From contig NZ_CABPSA010000002.1 of assembly GCF_902459615.1 (NCBI RefSeq), positions 186,001 to 250,000 of the forward strand: DNA of 64,000 bases, written 5' to 3'. Shown in pieces: positions 8,675-18,315 of the stretch. A model generated the notes under the pieces. It saw nothing but the letters and a program-made list of their open reading frames with translations, was not told the DNA's origin and did no database searches. The position numbers were made by a program, and so were the translations under genes. This stretch comes from Pandoraea commovens. Its GTDB lineage: Bacteria; Pseudomonadota; Gammaproteobacteria; Burkholderiales; Burkholderiaceae. How positions within the stretch are numbered: the first letter of the stretch is position 1; each line of letters opens with the position of its first letter.

Positions 8675-10129
8675 ATGTCGATTCTGAGCTTCCTGACCGA
8701 TGCCGCCGGCGCTGCCCGGCAAGCCGTGAACCGCGCCGGTTCGTCGAACAGCGACGATGCCAGCGCGTTGCCGTTCTCCACGGTACTCTCGCAGCAAACG
8801 CGTCAGACCGTCCAGCCCTCGGCCAGCAGCGCGAATAACAACGCCGCGCAGGCCGGTCAGACCAAGCAGACGAATGCGTCCAGCGACTCGTCGAACAGCA
8901 CCAAGTCGACCGACAACACGTCGTCCGGGCAAACCGGCCAGACGGCGCAGTCGGGACAGACCGGCCAAACCGGTCAAGCGAACGCTTCGAACAAACCTTC
9001 GAAATCCTCGAATGCCGATGATGGCAAGGACGAGGAAGACGACACGCAAACGGCTGCCGCTCCGGGCGATCCGGCCGCGGCACTGGCCGTCGCCCTCGCT
9101 GCGATGAACAACGCACCGCTGCAAACGGCCGCACCTGCCCCGGCAACGCCGACGGGCGACGCAGTCGCCACGGCGACCGACGGCAAGCCGGGCACCGGCG
9201 CTGCCATCACGGCCGCCGTCGCTGGCGCGATTCAAGCGGCAGGGGCCGCCCAACTGACAGGCCAGCCCCCGGCAGGCACCGATGCCGACGCCAAGCCGGT
9301 GAGCACGGCCGCCACCACCACAGCGCCGGTCAAGGGCACCGTCACGCCCGCCGCATCGACGACCAACCCGACGGGCGGCATCTCGCTCGACACGCTGGCG
9401 AAGAACGCCACCACCGCACACGCCGCAACGACCGCCCAACCGGCGGCAACGGACGCAAAGGCCGCAACGTCGGTCGCCGGTACCGATGCGCAGGCACAAC
9501 AACGCGTGGCCGACGCGCTGGCACAGGCTCAGGGCAATCGCGACGCCGCCTCGCAAGCCGCCACCGCCGCGACGCAAGCCGCCGTGCAGGCGGCCCAAAG
9601 CGCCACTCCGGCCGTCGACGCCCAGCCGCAGCTCCAAGCGCAGGCCAACCTGCCTGCCGCCCTTGCGCTGAACGCACGCGTTGGCACGCAGGACTGGAAC
9701 AACCAGCTCTCGCAGCAAGTCGTGTGGCTCTCGAGTGCTCATGCACAAACGGCCCAACTGAGCCTGAACCCGCCCGATCTCGGTCCGCTGCACGTGGTGC
9801 TCAACGTAGCGAACGACTCGGCGCAGGCCATGTTCGTCTCGCAACACGCCGCCGTGCGCGACGCCGTTCAGGCTGCGCTCCCGCAGTTGCGCGACAGCCT
9901 TGCCAACAATGGCATCGCGCTCGGCAATGCGACGGTGAGCAGCGACAGCTCGCAGCAACAGGCCTTCGCGCAGCAGGGTGCGAACGGCAATGGTGGCGGC
10001 AACGGTAGCGGCAATGGCAACGGACGCGGCACGCCGGGCTTCGGCCAGACGGCGGACGACGCCCCGATCGCCACGACCGTGAACGTCCCGGTGCGTGCCA
10101 GCAACGGCTTTGTGGACACCTTCGCGTAA
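8675..10129 (+). CDS. fliK: Flagellar hook-length control protein FliK
   Basis: 484 aa from ATG 8675 (GAGGGG just upstream); the start overlaps nothing. FliK is the exported molecular ruler that fixes hook length and switches FlhB specificity. The first 330 residues are low-complexity (Ser/Thr/Gln/Ala-rich), as expected for the ruler part. The C-terminal domain has the Flg_hook pattern (AQLSLNPPDLGPLHVVL, then VRDAVQAALPQLRDSLANNGI). A Gly/Asn-rich tail follows. Confidence 0.93.
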   Translation: MSILSFLTDAAGAARQAVNRAGSSNSDDASALPFSTVLSQQTRQTVQPSASSANNNAAQAGQTKQTNASSDSSNSTKSTDNTSSGQTGQTAQSGQTGQTGQANASNKPSKSSNADDGKDEEDDTQTAAAPGDPAAALAVALAAMNNAPLQTAAPAPATPTGDAVATATDGKPGTGAAITAAVAGAIQAAGAAQLTGQPPAGTDADAKPVSTAATTTAPVKGTVTPAASTTNPTGGISLDTLAKNATTAHAATTAQPAATDAKAATSVAGTDAQAQQRVADALAQAQGNRDAASQAATAATQAAVQAAQSATPAVDAQPQLQAQANLPAALALNARVGTQDWNNQLSQQVVWLSSAHAQTAQLSLNPPDLGPLHVVLNVANDSAQAMFVSQHAAVRDAVQAALPQLRDSLANNGIALGNATVSSDSSQQQAFAQQGANGNGGGNGSGNGNGRGTPGFGQTADDAPIATTVNVPVRASNGFVDTFA

Positions 10130-10144
10130 GTTTTCCTGAGACTG

Positions 10145-10177
10145 GCGCCGGTCACACGATAGGTGCATGACCGGCGC
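10145..10177 (+). terminator. Hairpin after fliK
   Basis: A perfect 10-bp stem GCGCCGGTCA / TGACCGGCGC (10145-10154, 10168-10177) with a 13-nt loop, 15 nt after the fliK stop. It lacks a T-run, so termination may be partial or factor-dependent. It separates fliFGHIJK from the promoter of fliL. Confidence 0.5.
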
Positions 10178-10273
10178 GGAAGTCGGCGCAAAACGCCATG
10201 CCACGCGGGCTGCCAGCTGTCGCCATAGGTGCGACAGGGTGACGCGGCGCCGCAGTGTGGCGGCAAAGTACCC

Positions 10274-10301
10274 TAAAGCAAGCGGGTTTTTCTGCCGTTA
10301 A
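10274..10301 (+). promoter_or_regulatory. Sigma-28-like promoter before fliL
   Basis: TAAAGCAA at 10274-10281 and GCCGTTAA at 10294-10301 with 12 nt between. The consensus is TAAAGTTT-N11-GCCGATAA. The spacer is one base longer than the classic, exactly as in the motA promoter of this window. It lies about 97 nt before fliL. Confidence 0.55.
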
Positions 10302-10397
10302 GACAAAGACGCGAGTTAGACGCGATTGTCCCTTCTTTTCGGCCGATCACCCCCAGGCGGGTTGGCCGACAATCACTACCCAATAGCAGGCGAATAC

Positions 10398-10880
10398 ATG
10401 GCAAATCCCGCACCGACGCAAGCCGCGGCTCCCTCCGGAGGGGGCATGCGCAAATGGATTCTGTTGATCGTGGCGGTAGCGCTCATGGCAGCGGCCGGCG
10501 CGGCAACGGCCGTGTATTTGCTGACAGGACGCAGCGAAGCGGCCAAAGCACCGCCGCCCCCGCCGCCGCCCGTGTTTGTCGGCATGGATCCGTTCACGGT
10601 GAACCTCTCGGGCGAAGACGGCGAGCGTTACCTGCACATCGGCCTCTCGCTCAAGGTGGCAGATGCCGAAACGCAGGCCCGCATCACGCAACATATGCCC
10701 GAAGTACGTAGCCGAGTGTTGTTGTTGCTGTCGTCGAAGCAGCCGCAGGATCTCGCAACGATTGACGGCAAACGCCGTCTGGCGAGCGAAATCCGTGCGT
10801 TGGTCGCACAGCCGTTCGCAGCCAACATGCCGCAGCAAGCCGTGGGCGACGTCCTGTTCACCGCGTTTGTAATTCAGTGA
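10398..10880 (+). CDS. fliL: Flagellar basal body-associated protein FliL
   Basis: 160 aa from ATG 10398; the open frame runs further up but that part includes the promoter. FliL is a single-pass inner-membrane protein that rings the stator units and stabilises them under load. It has an N-terminal membrane segment (about 17-38), a short polyproline piece, and a periplasmic stomatin-like domain (FTVNLSGEDGERYLHIGLSL, then RSRVLLLLSSKQPQDL). First gene of the fliLMNOPQR run. Confidence 0.93.
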   Translation: MANPAPTQAAAPSGGGMRKWILLIVAVALMAAAGAATAVYLLTGRSEAAKAPPPPPPPVFVGMDPFTVNLSGEDGERYLHIGLSLKVADAETQARITQHMPEVRSRVLLLLSSKQPQDLATIDGKRRLASEIRALVAQPFAANMPQQAVGDVLFTAFVIQ

Positions 10881-10887
10881 GTGATTC

Positions 10888-11886
10888 ATGGCGCATGAGG
10901 AGTTCCTGTCGCAGGAAGAAGTCGATGCCCTTCTGAAGGGTGTCACCGGCGAACAGGATGAACGGTCGGAGTCGGAAGATCATTCCGGCATTCGGCCATA
11001 CAACATCGCGACGCAAGAGCGCATCGTGCGCGGGCGCATGCCCACGCTCGAAATCATCAACGACCGCTTCTCGCGACTGTTCCGCATTGCGCTGTTCAAC
11101 TTCATGCGCCGCAGCGCCGAAATTTCGGTCAGCCCGGTGCGCGTGCAGAAGTACAGCGAGTTCATTCGCAACCTGCCTGTCCCGACCAACCTCAACCTGG
11201 TCCACATCAAGCCGCTGCGCGGCACGGCGCTGTTCGTGTTCGATCCGAACCTCGTGTTCCTCGTGGTGGACAACCTGTTCGGCGGCGACGGCCGGTTCCA
11301 TACCCGCGTCGAAGGGCGCGACTTCACACAGACCGAGCAACGCATCATCGCCCGTCTGCTCGATCTCGTCTTCGAGAACTACGGCGCGTCGTGGAAGCCG
11401 GTGTACCCGGTCGAGTTCGAATACGTGCGCGCCGAAATGCACACGCAGTTCGCCAACGTCGCCACGCCTAACGAAGTCGTCGTCACGACCACGTTCGACA
11501 TCGAGTTCGGCTCGGTGGGCGGCGAATTCCACATCTGCATGCCGTACTCGATGATCGAGCCGATGCGCGACCAGCTCTCGAGCCCGCTGCAAGGCGAGAC
11601 GCTCGAAGTCGACAAGCGCTGGGTGCGTCTGCTCTCGCAGCAGGTGCAGGCCGCCGATGTGGAAATCGTGACGAACCTCGCCCAATTCGACATGACGCTC
11701 TCGCAACTGCTCAACATGCGCGTGGGCGACGTGATCCCGCTCGACGTGCCTGAGGTGCTCGAAGCCAAGGTCGACGGCGTGCCCGTGATGCACTGCAATT
11801 ACGGCGTCTTCAATGGTCAATACGCGCTGCGCGTGAACCAGATGATCAACCATTCGCACAGCGATTACAGCAAGGACAACGAGTGA
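10888..11886 (+). CDS. fliM: Flagellar motor switch protein FliM
   Basis: 332 aa. FliM is the C-ring protein that binds CheY-P and sets rotation direction. The N-terminal CheY-P-binding segment is intact (FLSQEEVDALL). The middle CheC-like domain contains the GG-GRF loop (FGGDGRFHTR), and the C-terminus is the FliN-like SpoA domain (MTLSQLLNMRVGDVIPLDVP). It starts 7 nt after fliL and its TGA overlaps the fliN ATG. Confidence 0.97.
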   Translation: MAHEEFLSQEEVDALLKGVTGEQDERSESEDHSGIRPYNIATQERIVRGRMPTLEIINDRFSRLFRIALFNFMRRSAEISVSPVRVQKYSEFIRNLPVPTNLNLVHIKPLRGTALFVFDPNLVFLVVDNLFGGDGRFHTRVEGRDFTQTEQRIIARLLDLVFENYGASWKPVYPVEFEYVRAEMHTQFANVATPNEVVVTTTFDIEFGSVGGEFHICMPYSMIEPMRDQLSSPLQGETLEVDKRWVRLLSQQVQAADVEIVTNLAQFDMTLSQLLNMRVGDVIPLDVPEVLEAKVDGVPVMHCNYGVFNGQYALRVNQMINHSHSDYSKDNE

Positions 11887-12332
11887 TGAGCGATACCCCT
11901 CAAACGCCCGGTGAAGACGCCCAGGCCATGGCGGACGAGTGGGCCAGTGCCATGGCCGAGCAGACCGCTTCGGAGCCGGCACCTGCCGCGGCCGCTGCAC
12001 CGCAACCTGCGGCAGCCCCCGTGTTCCAGCCGCTCGCCGCGACCGCCGGCAATCCGGCCGGTGCCGCGCACAACGACATCGATCTGATCCTCGACATCCC
12101 GGTCCAGATGACCGTGGAGCTGGGCCGCACCAAAATCGCCATCAAGAACCTGCTGCAACTCGCACAGGGTTCCGTGGTGGAACTCGACGGCATGGCCGGC
12201 GAGCCGATGGACGTGCTGGTCAACGGTTGCCTAATCGCCCAGGGCGAAGTGGTGGTCGTGAACGACAAGTTCGGCATCCGCCTGACTGATATCATCACGC
12301 CATCCGAACGCATCCGTAAGCTCAACCGATGA
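11886..12332 (+). CDS. fliN: Flagellar motor switch protein FliN
   Basis: 148 aa from ATG 11886, overlapping the fliM stop by one base. FliN forms the base of the C ring and docks FliH/FliI. The C-terminal SpoA domain is clear (LILDIPVQMTVELGRTKI, LLQLAQGSVVELDGMAGEPMDVLVNGCLIAQGEVVVVNDKFGIRLTDI read in parts). The first 55 residues are Ala/Pro-rich and variable. Confidence 0.96.
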   Translation: MSDTPQTPGEDAQAMADEWASAMAEQTASEPAPAAAAAPQPAAAPVFQPLAATAGNPAGAAHNDIDLILDIPVQMTVELGRTKIAIKNLLQLAQGSVVELDGMAGEPMDVLVNGCLIAQGEVVVVNDKFGIRLTDIITPSERIRKLNR

Positions 12333-12907
12333 TTGCTTTGAAAGTCCGCGGCACGCCCGTGGGGCGCGCTGCGGCAAGCGCCGCCAGTGCCATGCAACGG
12401 CTTGCACGCCCGCGCTCCCTTCTGACCGGTCCGGCCGCAACGGCTGCCATGACAGCCACCGCTGGCATGGCCCTCCTCCCCATCTCGATGGCTCACGCAC
12501 AAGGCACCGCTTCGCAAGCAGCGGCCGTGCCGAGCCTCGGCGGTGCGGGCATCGTACAAACGGGTTTCGGCCTCGTGCTCGTGCTGGCGCTGCTCTTCGG
12601 GCTGGCGTGGCTCGCAAAGCGCTTCGGACTGCAACGCCCGCTTGGCGGCGGCAACGTGCGCATCGTGGGTAGTGCGGCCGTCGGACAACGCGAACGCGTG
12701 GTCGTCGTGGAAGTGGCTGGCGACTGGGTCGTGCTCGGCGTGGCACCGGGTCAGGTCCGCAGCCTTCATGTGATCGACGCCGATCGCGTTGCCGACCATG
12801 TCGCCGAATCACCGGCCCCTGCCGTCACCCATCCGGGTGCGCAAGCCAACCGCGCCGCGCAAGCTTTTGCGCAAAAGCTGCGCGAAACGATGAAAAAGGA
12901 CACCTGA
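12329..12907 (+). CDS. fliO: Flagellar biosynthetic protein FliO
   Basis: 192 aa. FliO helps assemble the FliP ring of the export gate and is not part of the final structure. It has a long N-terminal part with a hydrophobic stretch ending near AHAQG (about residue 58), then the conserved membrane segment ([19 protein letters not shown]) followed by the FliO domain ([19 protein letters not shown] and [13 protein letters not shown]). The unusually long N-terminus could be a signal sequence or a mis-chosen start. Overlaps fliN by 4 nt. Confidence 0.9.
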   Translation: MIALKVRGTPVGRAAASAASAMQRLARPRSLLTGPAATAAMTATAGMALLPISMAHAQGTASQAAAVPSLGGAGIVQTGFGLVLVLALLFGLAWLAKRFGLQRPLGGGNVRIVGSAAVGQRERVVVVEVAGDWVVLGVAPGQVRSLHVIDADRVADHVAESPAPAVTHPGAQANRAAQAFAQKLRETMKKDT

Positions 12908-13737
12908 TGTCACGCGGCGTGTTGCTGGCCGGACAAACACCGGGCCCGGCGCGTATTTCCCGTCCGATGGCCGGTCTGAAGCCGGGTCTCGCACTCGCCT
13001 TGCTCGCGTGCCTGCTTTGCCTGATCGGGCTGACCCTGCCCGTCTCCGCTTTCGCGCAGGCCACCCTGCCCGCCTTCACCACGACACCGGCACCGGGCGG
13101 CGGACAGACGTACTCTCTGTCCGTGCAGACGATGCTGCTGCTCACGTCGCTGGGCTTTCTGCCCGCGATGTTGCTGATGATGACGGCCTTCACGCGCATC
13201 ATCATCGTGCTCTCGCTGCTGCGTCATGCCATCGGTGTGACGACCTCGCCGCCGAACCAGATCCTGATCGGCCTCGCGCTGTTCCTGACCTTCTTCGTCA
13301 TGTCGCCCGTGTTCGATCAGGTCTACACGAACGCCTACCAGCCGTTCGCGGCGAACAAGATCAGCTTCGAGCAGGCCATCGACACTGGCGCTAAGCCGTT
13401 TCACTCGTTCATGCTCAAACAGACGCGTGAAGCGGACCTCGCCCTGTTCGCCAAACTCGCCAAGACGCCGCCGATGAACGGTCCGGAAGATGTGCCGATG
13501 CGCATTCTCGTGCCCGCCTTCGCCACCAGTGAACTGAAGACGGCCTTCCAGATCGGTTTCACGATCTTCATCCCGTTCCTGATCATCGACCTCGTGGTGG
13601 CCAGCGTGCTGATGGCCATGGGGATGATGATGGTCTCGCCGTCCACCGTCTCACTGCCGTTCAAGCTGATGCTGTTCGTGGTGGTCGACGGCTGGCAACT
13701 GCTGCTGGGCTCGTTGGCCCAGAGCTTCACGACGTAG
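12907..13737 (+). CDS. fliP: Flagellar export gate protein FliP
   Basis: 276 aa. FliP forms the pentameric core of the export channel with FliQ and FliR. A signal peptide is visible (hydrophobic region 27-48 ending in SAFAQ). The mature protein follows with the family signature [26 protein letters not shown], read in parts, the [22 protein letters not shown] block, and the C-terminal membrane pair. One base is shared with the fliO stop. Confidence 0.97.
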   Translation: MSRGVLLAGQTPGPARISRPMAGLKPGLALALLACLLCLIGLTLPVSAFAQATLPAFTTTPAPGGGQTYSLSVQTMLLLTSLGFLPAMLLMMTAFTRIIIVLSLLRHAIGVTTSPPNQILIGLALFLTFFVMSPVFDQVYTNAYQPFAANKISFEQAIDTGAKPFHSFMLKQTREADLALFAKLAKTPPMNGPEDVPMRILVPAFATSELKTAFQIGFTIFIPFLIIDLVVASVLMAMGMMMVSPSTVSLPFKLMLFVVVDGWQLLLGSLAQSFTT

Positions 13738-13753
13738 CGGGGAGGCCACCGAG

Positions 13754-14023
13754 ATGACTCCGGAAACCGTGATGGCGCTGGCCCATCAGGCCATGCAGGT
13801 CTGTCTGCTGCTCGCCGCACCGCTGCTGATCGTCGCCCTCGTCTCCGGTCTGCTCGTGAGCCTTTTTCAGGCGGCCACGCAGATCAACGAAATGACGCTG
13901 TCGTTCATCCCCAAGCTGCTCGCCGTGTTCATCACGCTCGTGGTCGCAGGTCCGTGGATGCTCAACCTGATGGTCGACTACATGCGCCAGTTGCTCACCG
14001 GCATTCCCGGCCTCGTCGGGTAA
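13754..14023 (+). CDS. fliQ: Flagellar export gate protein FliQ
   Basis: 89 aa, the family size. Two membrane helices: residues about 16-38 and 50-75. The signature parts are MTPETVM-LA-QAM, then FQAATQINEMTLSFIPKL. FliQ packs around the outside of the FliP/FliR cone. GGGGAGG just upstream (near 13738-13744) is a strong ribosome site. Confidence 0.96.
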   Translation: MTPETVMALAHQAMQVCLLLAAPLLIVALVSGLLVSLFQAATQINEMTLSFIPKLLAVFITLVVAGPWMLNLMVDYMRQLLTGIPGLVG

Positions 14024-14049
14024 GCCGGGGCATCGGGCATCGGCCAGCC

Positions 14050-14841
14050 TTGATCAGCTTCACTTACGACCAGCTCTCGGGCGTCATTGCGACGTTCCTG
14101 TTCCCGTTCGTCCGCCTGCTCTCGCTGTCCATGACGGCGCCGATCTTCGGCGACTCGCGCGTGCCCGGCACCGTGAAGATCGGCCTGGCGGGTATCGTCG
14201 CGCTCACGCTCGCACCGGTCATTGGTCCTGCGCCGTCGGTCTCGCCGTTCTCGTGGGAAGGTCTCTGGATTCTCGCGCAGCAAATGATGATCGGTGCTGC
14301 GCTCGGCTGGTGCATGCAGCTCGTGTTTTCCGCTGTCAGCATGGCGGGCGACTTCGTCGGCCTGCAAATGGGCCTGTCGTTTGCCACGCTGCTCAATCCC
14401 AATGCGGACGGCAGTACCGCTGTGCTCGGCATGCTGCTCAACGTCGTGATCATGCTGGTCTTTCTCGCGACGAACGGGCATCTGGTGATGTACGCCACGC
14501 TGGTGCAAAGCTTCACGGTGCTACCGATCTCCGGCACGCCGATCTCGGTCATGGGCTGGCATTACCTCGCCATGCTCGGCGGGCAGTTGTTCACGCTGGC
14601 ACTGATGTTGTCGCTGCCGCTCGTCGCCGCGCTGCTGATCTGTAACCTTGCGCTCGGTATTCTGAACCGTGCCGCGCCGCAACTGAACATCTTCGCCGTG
14701 GGCTTTCCGCTCACGCTCGGTGTCGGTCTGGTGGTGCTCGAACTGATGATGCCGCGTCTCGCGCCGGTGATGGACCACTTCGTGTCCATCGGCATCGACA
14801 TGATGATGCGCGCCACGGCCGCGTTCGTGCCGAAGGCATAG
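14050..14841 (+). CDS. fliR: Flagellar export gate protein FliR
   Basis: 263 aa from TTG 14050, chosen because the protein then begins MISFTYDQL, matching FliR N-termini. The frame is open further upstream but that part overlaps fliQ. FliR is a six-helix membrane protein completing the FliP5-FliQ4-FliR1 gate. The signature parts are RLLSLSMTAPIFG, GDFVGLQMGLSFATLLNP and FPLTLGVGL. No strong ribosome site is visible, so it is probably coupled to fliQ. Confidence 0.94.
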   Translation: MISFTYDQLSGVIATFLFPFVRLLSLSMTAPIFGDSRVPGTVKIGLAGIVALTLAPVIGPAPSVSPFSWEGLWILAQQMMIGAALGWCMQLVFSAVSMAGDFVGLQMGLSFATLLNPNADGSTAVLGMLLNVVIMLVFLATNGHLVMYATLVQSFTVLPISGTPISVMGWHYLAMLGGQLFTLALMLSLPLVAALLICNLALGILNRAAPQLNIFAVGFPLTLGVGLVVLELMMPRLAPVMDHFVSIGIDMMMRATAAFVPKA

Positions 14842-14878
14842 CGCCTCGGCTGCGTCGACACTCGACAATCTCCGCCGC

Positions 14879-14922
14879 CCAAAGCAAATCAGGCCACCCG
14901 AAGGTGGCCTGATTTGCTTTGG
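14879..14922. terminator. Bidirectional terminator between fliR and flgL
   Basis: A perfect 20-bp stem (14879-14898 with 14903-14922) closed by a CGAA tetraloop. It contains AAAGCAAATC on the left and GATTTGCTTT on the right, so both strands end the stem in a T-rich arm. It lies between two convergent operons. Confidence 0.88.
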
Positions 14923-14940
14923 TGCCAAACAGTCCTGCGA

Positions 14941-16176
14941 TCAGAGCAGGCTGAACAGCGAGAGCTTCTGCGTCTGGATGAAGGTCTGCTGCGAGGCTTG
15001 CAGCGCGGCCTGTTGCTGCGCGAACTGGCTCGTCGCCGAGATGATGTCCACGTCCAGCAGATCCTGCATCTGCGACGTGTAAGCGAGATCGTTGGCGCTG
15101 CCGATGTCGTTGAGCGTCGAGATCTCGTTCATGCGCGAGCCCACGGTCGTGCGCACGGTCGTCACGTTGTCGTAGGTGTTGCTGAACATCTGGTTGAACG
15201 TGGTCAGCGCGTTGCTCAGGTTAGCCGAACCGGCCTGACCTTGTGCCGAGATCGGCGTCTTGAGCGTGTTGATCAACGCTTGCAGGTTGTCGAACACGTT
15301 CGTGCTGGACTTGCCCGCAGGATTTACGTTGTAGGTATCGCCCGTGGCCGGAGCGCCCGTGAACGTCACCGACTTGCCTGCGAACGTGATCGGCTGGCCC
15401 GACGTGTACGCGCCCGTCACATCCGCCGCGGTCGTGTCCGTCAGATCCTTGACCGTGTAGTTCGTCGTCGGCGGCGTGGTCGTGTTGTCGATGGCGAAGC
15501 TGATCGAGAACTGGTGATCGGCCGCCGCGTTGCTCGCGTCGGTCGTCGAGACCGGCGTGAACGTGGCCGTGCCGGTGTTCGTCAGGCTTCCGCTGATCAC
15601 CGTGCTGGCGGTGGCGGGCTGAATCGCCTGGAAGATGTTCGAGCCGATGTCGTTGATCGGAATCTGACGCCCGCTGCTCACCTGCACGTAACGAAGACCG
15701 GTGTCGCCTGCGTAGCTGGCACCCGTCGGCGTGGCGACGTAAGCGGCCGAGCTGCCCATGAAGCCGGAGAACAGGTACTGGCCGTTCGCGTCGGTCGTGT
15801 TAGCCAGCGAGAGCAGTTGCTGGTAGCTCGATTGCAGATCGGTGGCAATGGCCGTGCGATCGTTGTCGTTGAGCGACGGGCTGCCCGCGGCGATCACTTG
15901 CGACATCACGTGCTGCAGCGTGTTGACGATGCTGCCGAACGTCTGGTCTTCGAGCTGAAGGGCCGTCGTCGCCGAACCTCGGTTCGTCGCGTACTGCTTG
16001 TTCATGTCCTGGGCTTGCGACACGGCCACGGCCTGTGCCGACGCGAGCGGATCGTCGCTCGGCGTGGTCACGCGCTTGCCCGACGAGAGCTGCGCCTGCG
16101 TGTTGAGCAGATCGGAGACGTTACGGCTCATGGCCGACGACCCCTGATCGAAAATCATGCTGGTGCTGATACGCAT
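14941..16176 (-). CDS. flgL: Flagellar hook-filament junction protein FlgL (HAP3)
   Basis: 411 aa. FlgL forms the second junction ring between hook and filament. It has the flagellin-like N-terminus (MRISTSMIFDQG, LLNTQAQLSSGKRVTTPSDDP) and C-terminus (ALQASQQTFIQTQKLSLFSLL). The middle is a variable Thr-rich exposed domain. It ends the flg operon, 18 nt after flgK, before the shared terminator. Confidence 0.96.
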   Translation of the reverse strand: MRISTSMIFDQGSSAMSRNVSDLLNTQAQLSSGKRVTTPSDDPLASAQAVAVSQAQDMNKQYATNRGSATTALQLEDQTFGSIVNTLQHVMSQVIAAGSPSLNDNDRTAIATDLQSSYQQLLSLANTTDANGQYLFSGFMGSSAAYVATPTGASYAGDTGLRYVQVSSGRQIPINDIGSNIFQAIQPATASTVISGSLTNTGTATFTPVSTTDASNAAADHQFSISFAIDNTTTPPTTNYTVKDLTDTTAADVTGAYTSGQPITFAGKSVTFTGAPATGDTYNVNPAGKSSTNVFDNLQALINTLKTPISAQGQAGSANLSNALTTFNQMFSNTYDNVTTVRTTVGSRMNEISTLNDIGSANDLAYTSQMQDLLDVDIISATSQFAQQQAALQASQQTFIQTQKLSLFSLL

Positions 16177-16194
16177 TTTTCCGTCTCCTCAGCC

Positions 16195-18183
16195 TTAATT
16201 GACCATCTGCAGAATCGTGTCGAACAGCTGCGACGCGGTCTGGATGACCTTTGAGTTGGCCTGATAGAGCTGCTGGAACTTGATCAGGTTGGCGGCCTCT
16301 TCGTCGAGGCTGACGCCGGAATTGGACTGCTGGGCGCTCTTCGCCTGCGTGAGCAGCGTTTGCTGCGCGGCGCTCGTCGCCTTGTAGGTGTTCGTGGTCG
16401 AACCGACGTACGAGACCAGATTGGCGTAAGCGGACGCATAGCTGTCCTTGCCGCCGACCTTGGTCTTGTCGTTCTGCAGCGCCGAGAGTGCGAGGCCGTT
16501 ACGGTTGTCCGTCGTCGCGCCCGCAGCATTCGGGGAGATCGTCAGCTTGTCGCCGTCGGCCGGGGTACCGCTCACGTTCACGGTCATGCCGTTCATCGTG
16601 ATCTTCGCGCCGTTGGTAGCGTCGTACGGAACGGTGTCGCCAGCCGCGTACGTGGTCGTCGTGCCGTTGACCGTCACGGTCATCGGCGACGGCGCGACCA
16701 GCGTGATCGCGCCAGTCGTGGCGTTCTTGCTGAACGTGAACGAGACCGGCGCGGTCAGCACATTCGACAGGTAATTGGCGTCGACGGAACCCTGATCGGT
16801 CTTGAGCGAGCCGGTGTTGGTCGTCGGCGTGGACGCGAGGATCGGCGCGGCCAGGGCGATCTTGCCCGGGTCGGTGATCGCCACACCGATGTTGCCAGCG
16901 GCATTGCGCGTCGGCTCGATCGTGAAGCTGTCGCCCGCGACGTTGTTGCCGACGGTGACGTTGAAACCATCGTTGAACGCGTTACCGCTGCTGTCCGTGA
17001 ACGCCAGCGGTGCGCCAGGGGTGCCCGGCACCGGGGCCGTCCACTTCGCGCCGTCCGACGAGCGGGTCATCGTGTAGTTCGTGCCGTCGAACGTGACGTT
17101 GTAGTCGCTGGCCGTGATCTTCGAAGCGTCGGTAATCGTCGAATTGAGCACCGCGCCGTTCGAGTTCTTCGTGTTGGCGACGATGGTCGGGTTCGGCACC
17201 GTGAACAGATTGCCGCCGAGCTGGCCGTACAGGTCCAGACCGAGCTGGTTCTGCGCGTTCATCGTGCCCGCGAGCGACAGGGCGATCTGACCGAGCGAAT
17301 TCTGGGCTTGCGTCAGCGCGCCGCTACGGAACGACAGCAGACCGGCGAGCGAGCCACCCGTGATCGACGATTCCGGCACCGGCACCTTGGTGCCGTTGGG
17401 CGTTACGTAGGCAATCGTCAGTTCCGACGGGTCGTTGGTCGACGCCATGGTCGTGAGCTGGTAAGCCGAGTTGCCCGTCACGAGCGACTGGCCGTTACCG
17501 ACGTAGACGTTGTACGTGCCGTCCTGCGCCTTGACCACATTGGTCTGGATGATGGCGTTCAGGTTGGCCACTGCCTGATCGCGCTGGTCGAGCAGGTCGT
17601 TCGGCGAAGCGCCGCCGCCATTGGCTTGCGCCTGCACGATAGCGTCGTTCAGTTGAGCGATCTGCTTGGCGTAGACGTTGATCTGGTCGGTCGACTGGGA
17701 AATGCTGGCATTCGTGCTGGAACGCAGCGTCGACAGCGTGCCGGAGAGCGACTGGAACATGCTCGCCAGCGTTTGCGCCGACGACACGACGGTCGCGCGC
17801 GTGGCCGAGTTGGCCGGGGCGGACACGATGTTCTGCAGGTTCGTGAAGAACTGCGACATGGTGGCCGACAGGCCGGTCGTCGAGCTACCCAGCGCGTTGT
17901 TGATCTGCGAGATCTGCTGGTAGTACGTGTTGAGCTGGCTGTACTGGGTCTGTGCCTGGTTCGTCTGGTTCGACAGGAATTGGCTGTACACGCGCGAGAC
18001 GTCGTTCACCAGCACGCCTGTGCCGATGTAGCCTGCGCCGGAATACTGGCTGGCGGCCTGCGAATAGTCGACGATCTGACGGTTATAACCGGCCGTGCCC
18101 GCATTGGCGACGTTATTGCCGGTGGTGCTGAGGGCGAACTGGGCGGCGTTCAGCCCGCTCATGCCAGTATTGATTAGGCTCAT
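16195..18183 (-). CDS. flgK: Flagellar hook-associated protein FlgK (HAP1)
   Basis: 662 aa, longer than the enteric protein (about 550); the extra length is in the exposed middle domain. The N-terminus is typical (MSLINTGMSGLNAAQFALSTTGNNVANAGTAGYNRQ in parts). The C-terminus carries the coiled-coil SGVSLDEEAANLIKFQQ and YQANSKVIQTASQLFDTIL. FlgK is the first junction ring after the hook and is chaperoned by FlgN. A sigma-28-like site precedes it. Confidence 0.96.
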   Translation of the reverse strand: MSLINTGMSGLNAAQFALSTTGNNVANAGTAGYNRQIVDYSQAASQYSGAGYIGTGVLVNDVSRVYSQFLSNQTNQAQTQYSQLNTYYQQISQINNALGSSTTGLSATMSQFFTNLQNIVSAPANSATRATVVSSAQTLASMFQSLSGTLSTLRSSTNASISQSTDQINVYAKQIAQLNDAIVQAQANGGGASPNDLLDQRDQAVANLNAIIQTNVVKAQDGTYNVYVGNGQSLVTGNSAYQLTTMASTNDPSELTIAYVTPNGTKVPVPESSITGGSLAGLLSFRSGALTQAQNSLGQIALSLAGTMNAQNQLGLDLYGQLGGNLFTVPNPTIVANTKNSNGAVLNSTITDASKITASDYNVTFDGTNYTMTRSSDGAKWTAPVPGTPGAPLAFTDSSGNAFNDGFNVTVGNNVAGDSFTIEPTRNAAGNIGVAITDPGKIALAAPILASTPTTNTGSLKTDQGSVDANYLSNVLTAPVSFTFSKNATTGAITLVAPSPMTVTVNGTTTTYAAGDTVPYDATNGAKITMNGMTVNVSGTPADGDKLTISPNAAGATTDNRNGLALSALQNDKTKVGGKDSYASAYANLVSYVGSTTNTYKATSAAQQTLLTQAKSAQQSNSGVSLDEEAANLIKFQQLYQANSKVIQTASQLFDTILQMVN

Positions 18184-18251
18184 GATCTCGCGGCTTGAGT
18201 TAGAGGCACGCCCCGCGGTGAAAAGCCCGCTCGCGCACCGTTACCGATGTG

Positions 18252-18278
18252 TTTACGGCAGTCCGGCGACAAAATTGA
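18252..18278 (-). promoter_or_regulatory. Possible sigma-28 promoter of flgKL
   Basis: Read on the minus strand: TCAATTTT, 11 nt, GCCGTAAA. It matches TAAAGTTT-N11-GCCGATAA at 6 of 8 positions in each box with the exact spacing. It lies about 70 nt before flgK, in a 132-bp gap after flgJ. This would let flgKL be made late while the rest of the operon is read early. Confidence 0.4.
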
Positions 18279-18315
18279 GGCCCGGACTCGCTTGAATCTC
18301 AGGAATCCCGCGACG

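Noticed and set aside
9985-10030. Short tandem GGCAAYGG repeats considered as a regulatory or CRISPR-like repeat
   Set aside because: They encode a Gly/Asn-rich stretch at the end of FliK; no spacers or array structure.
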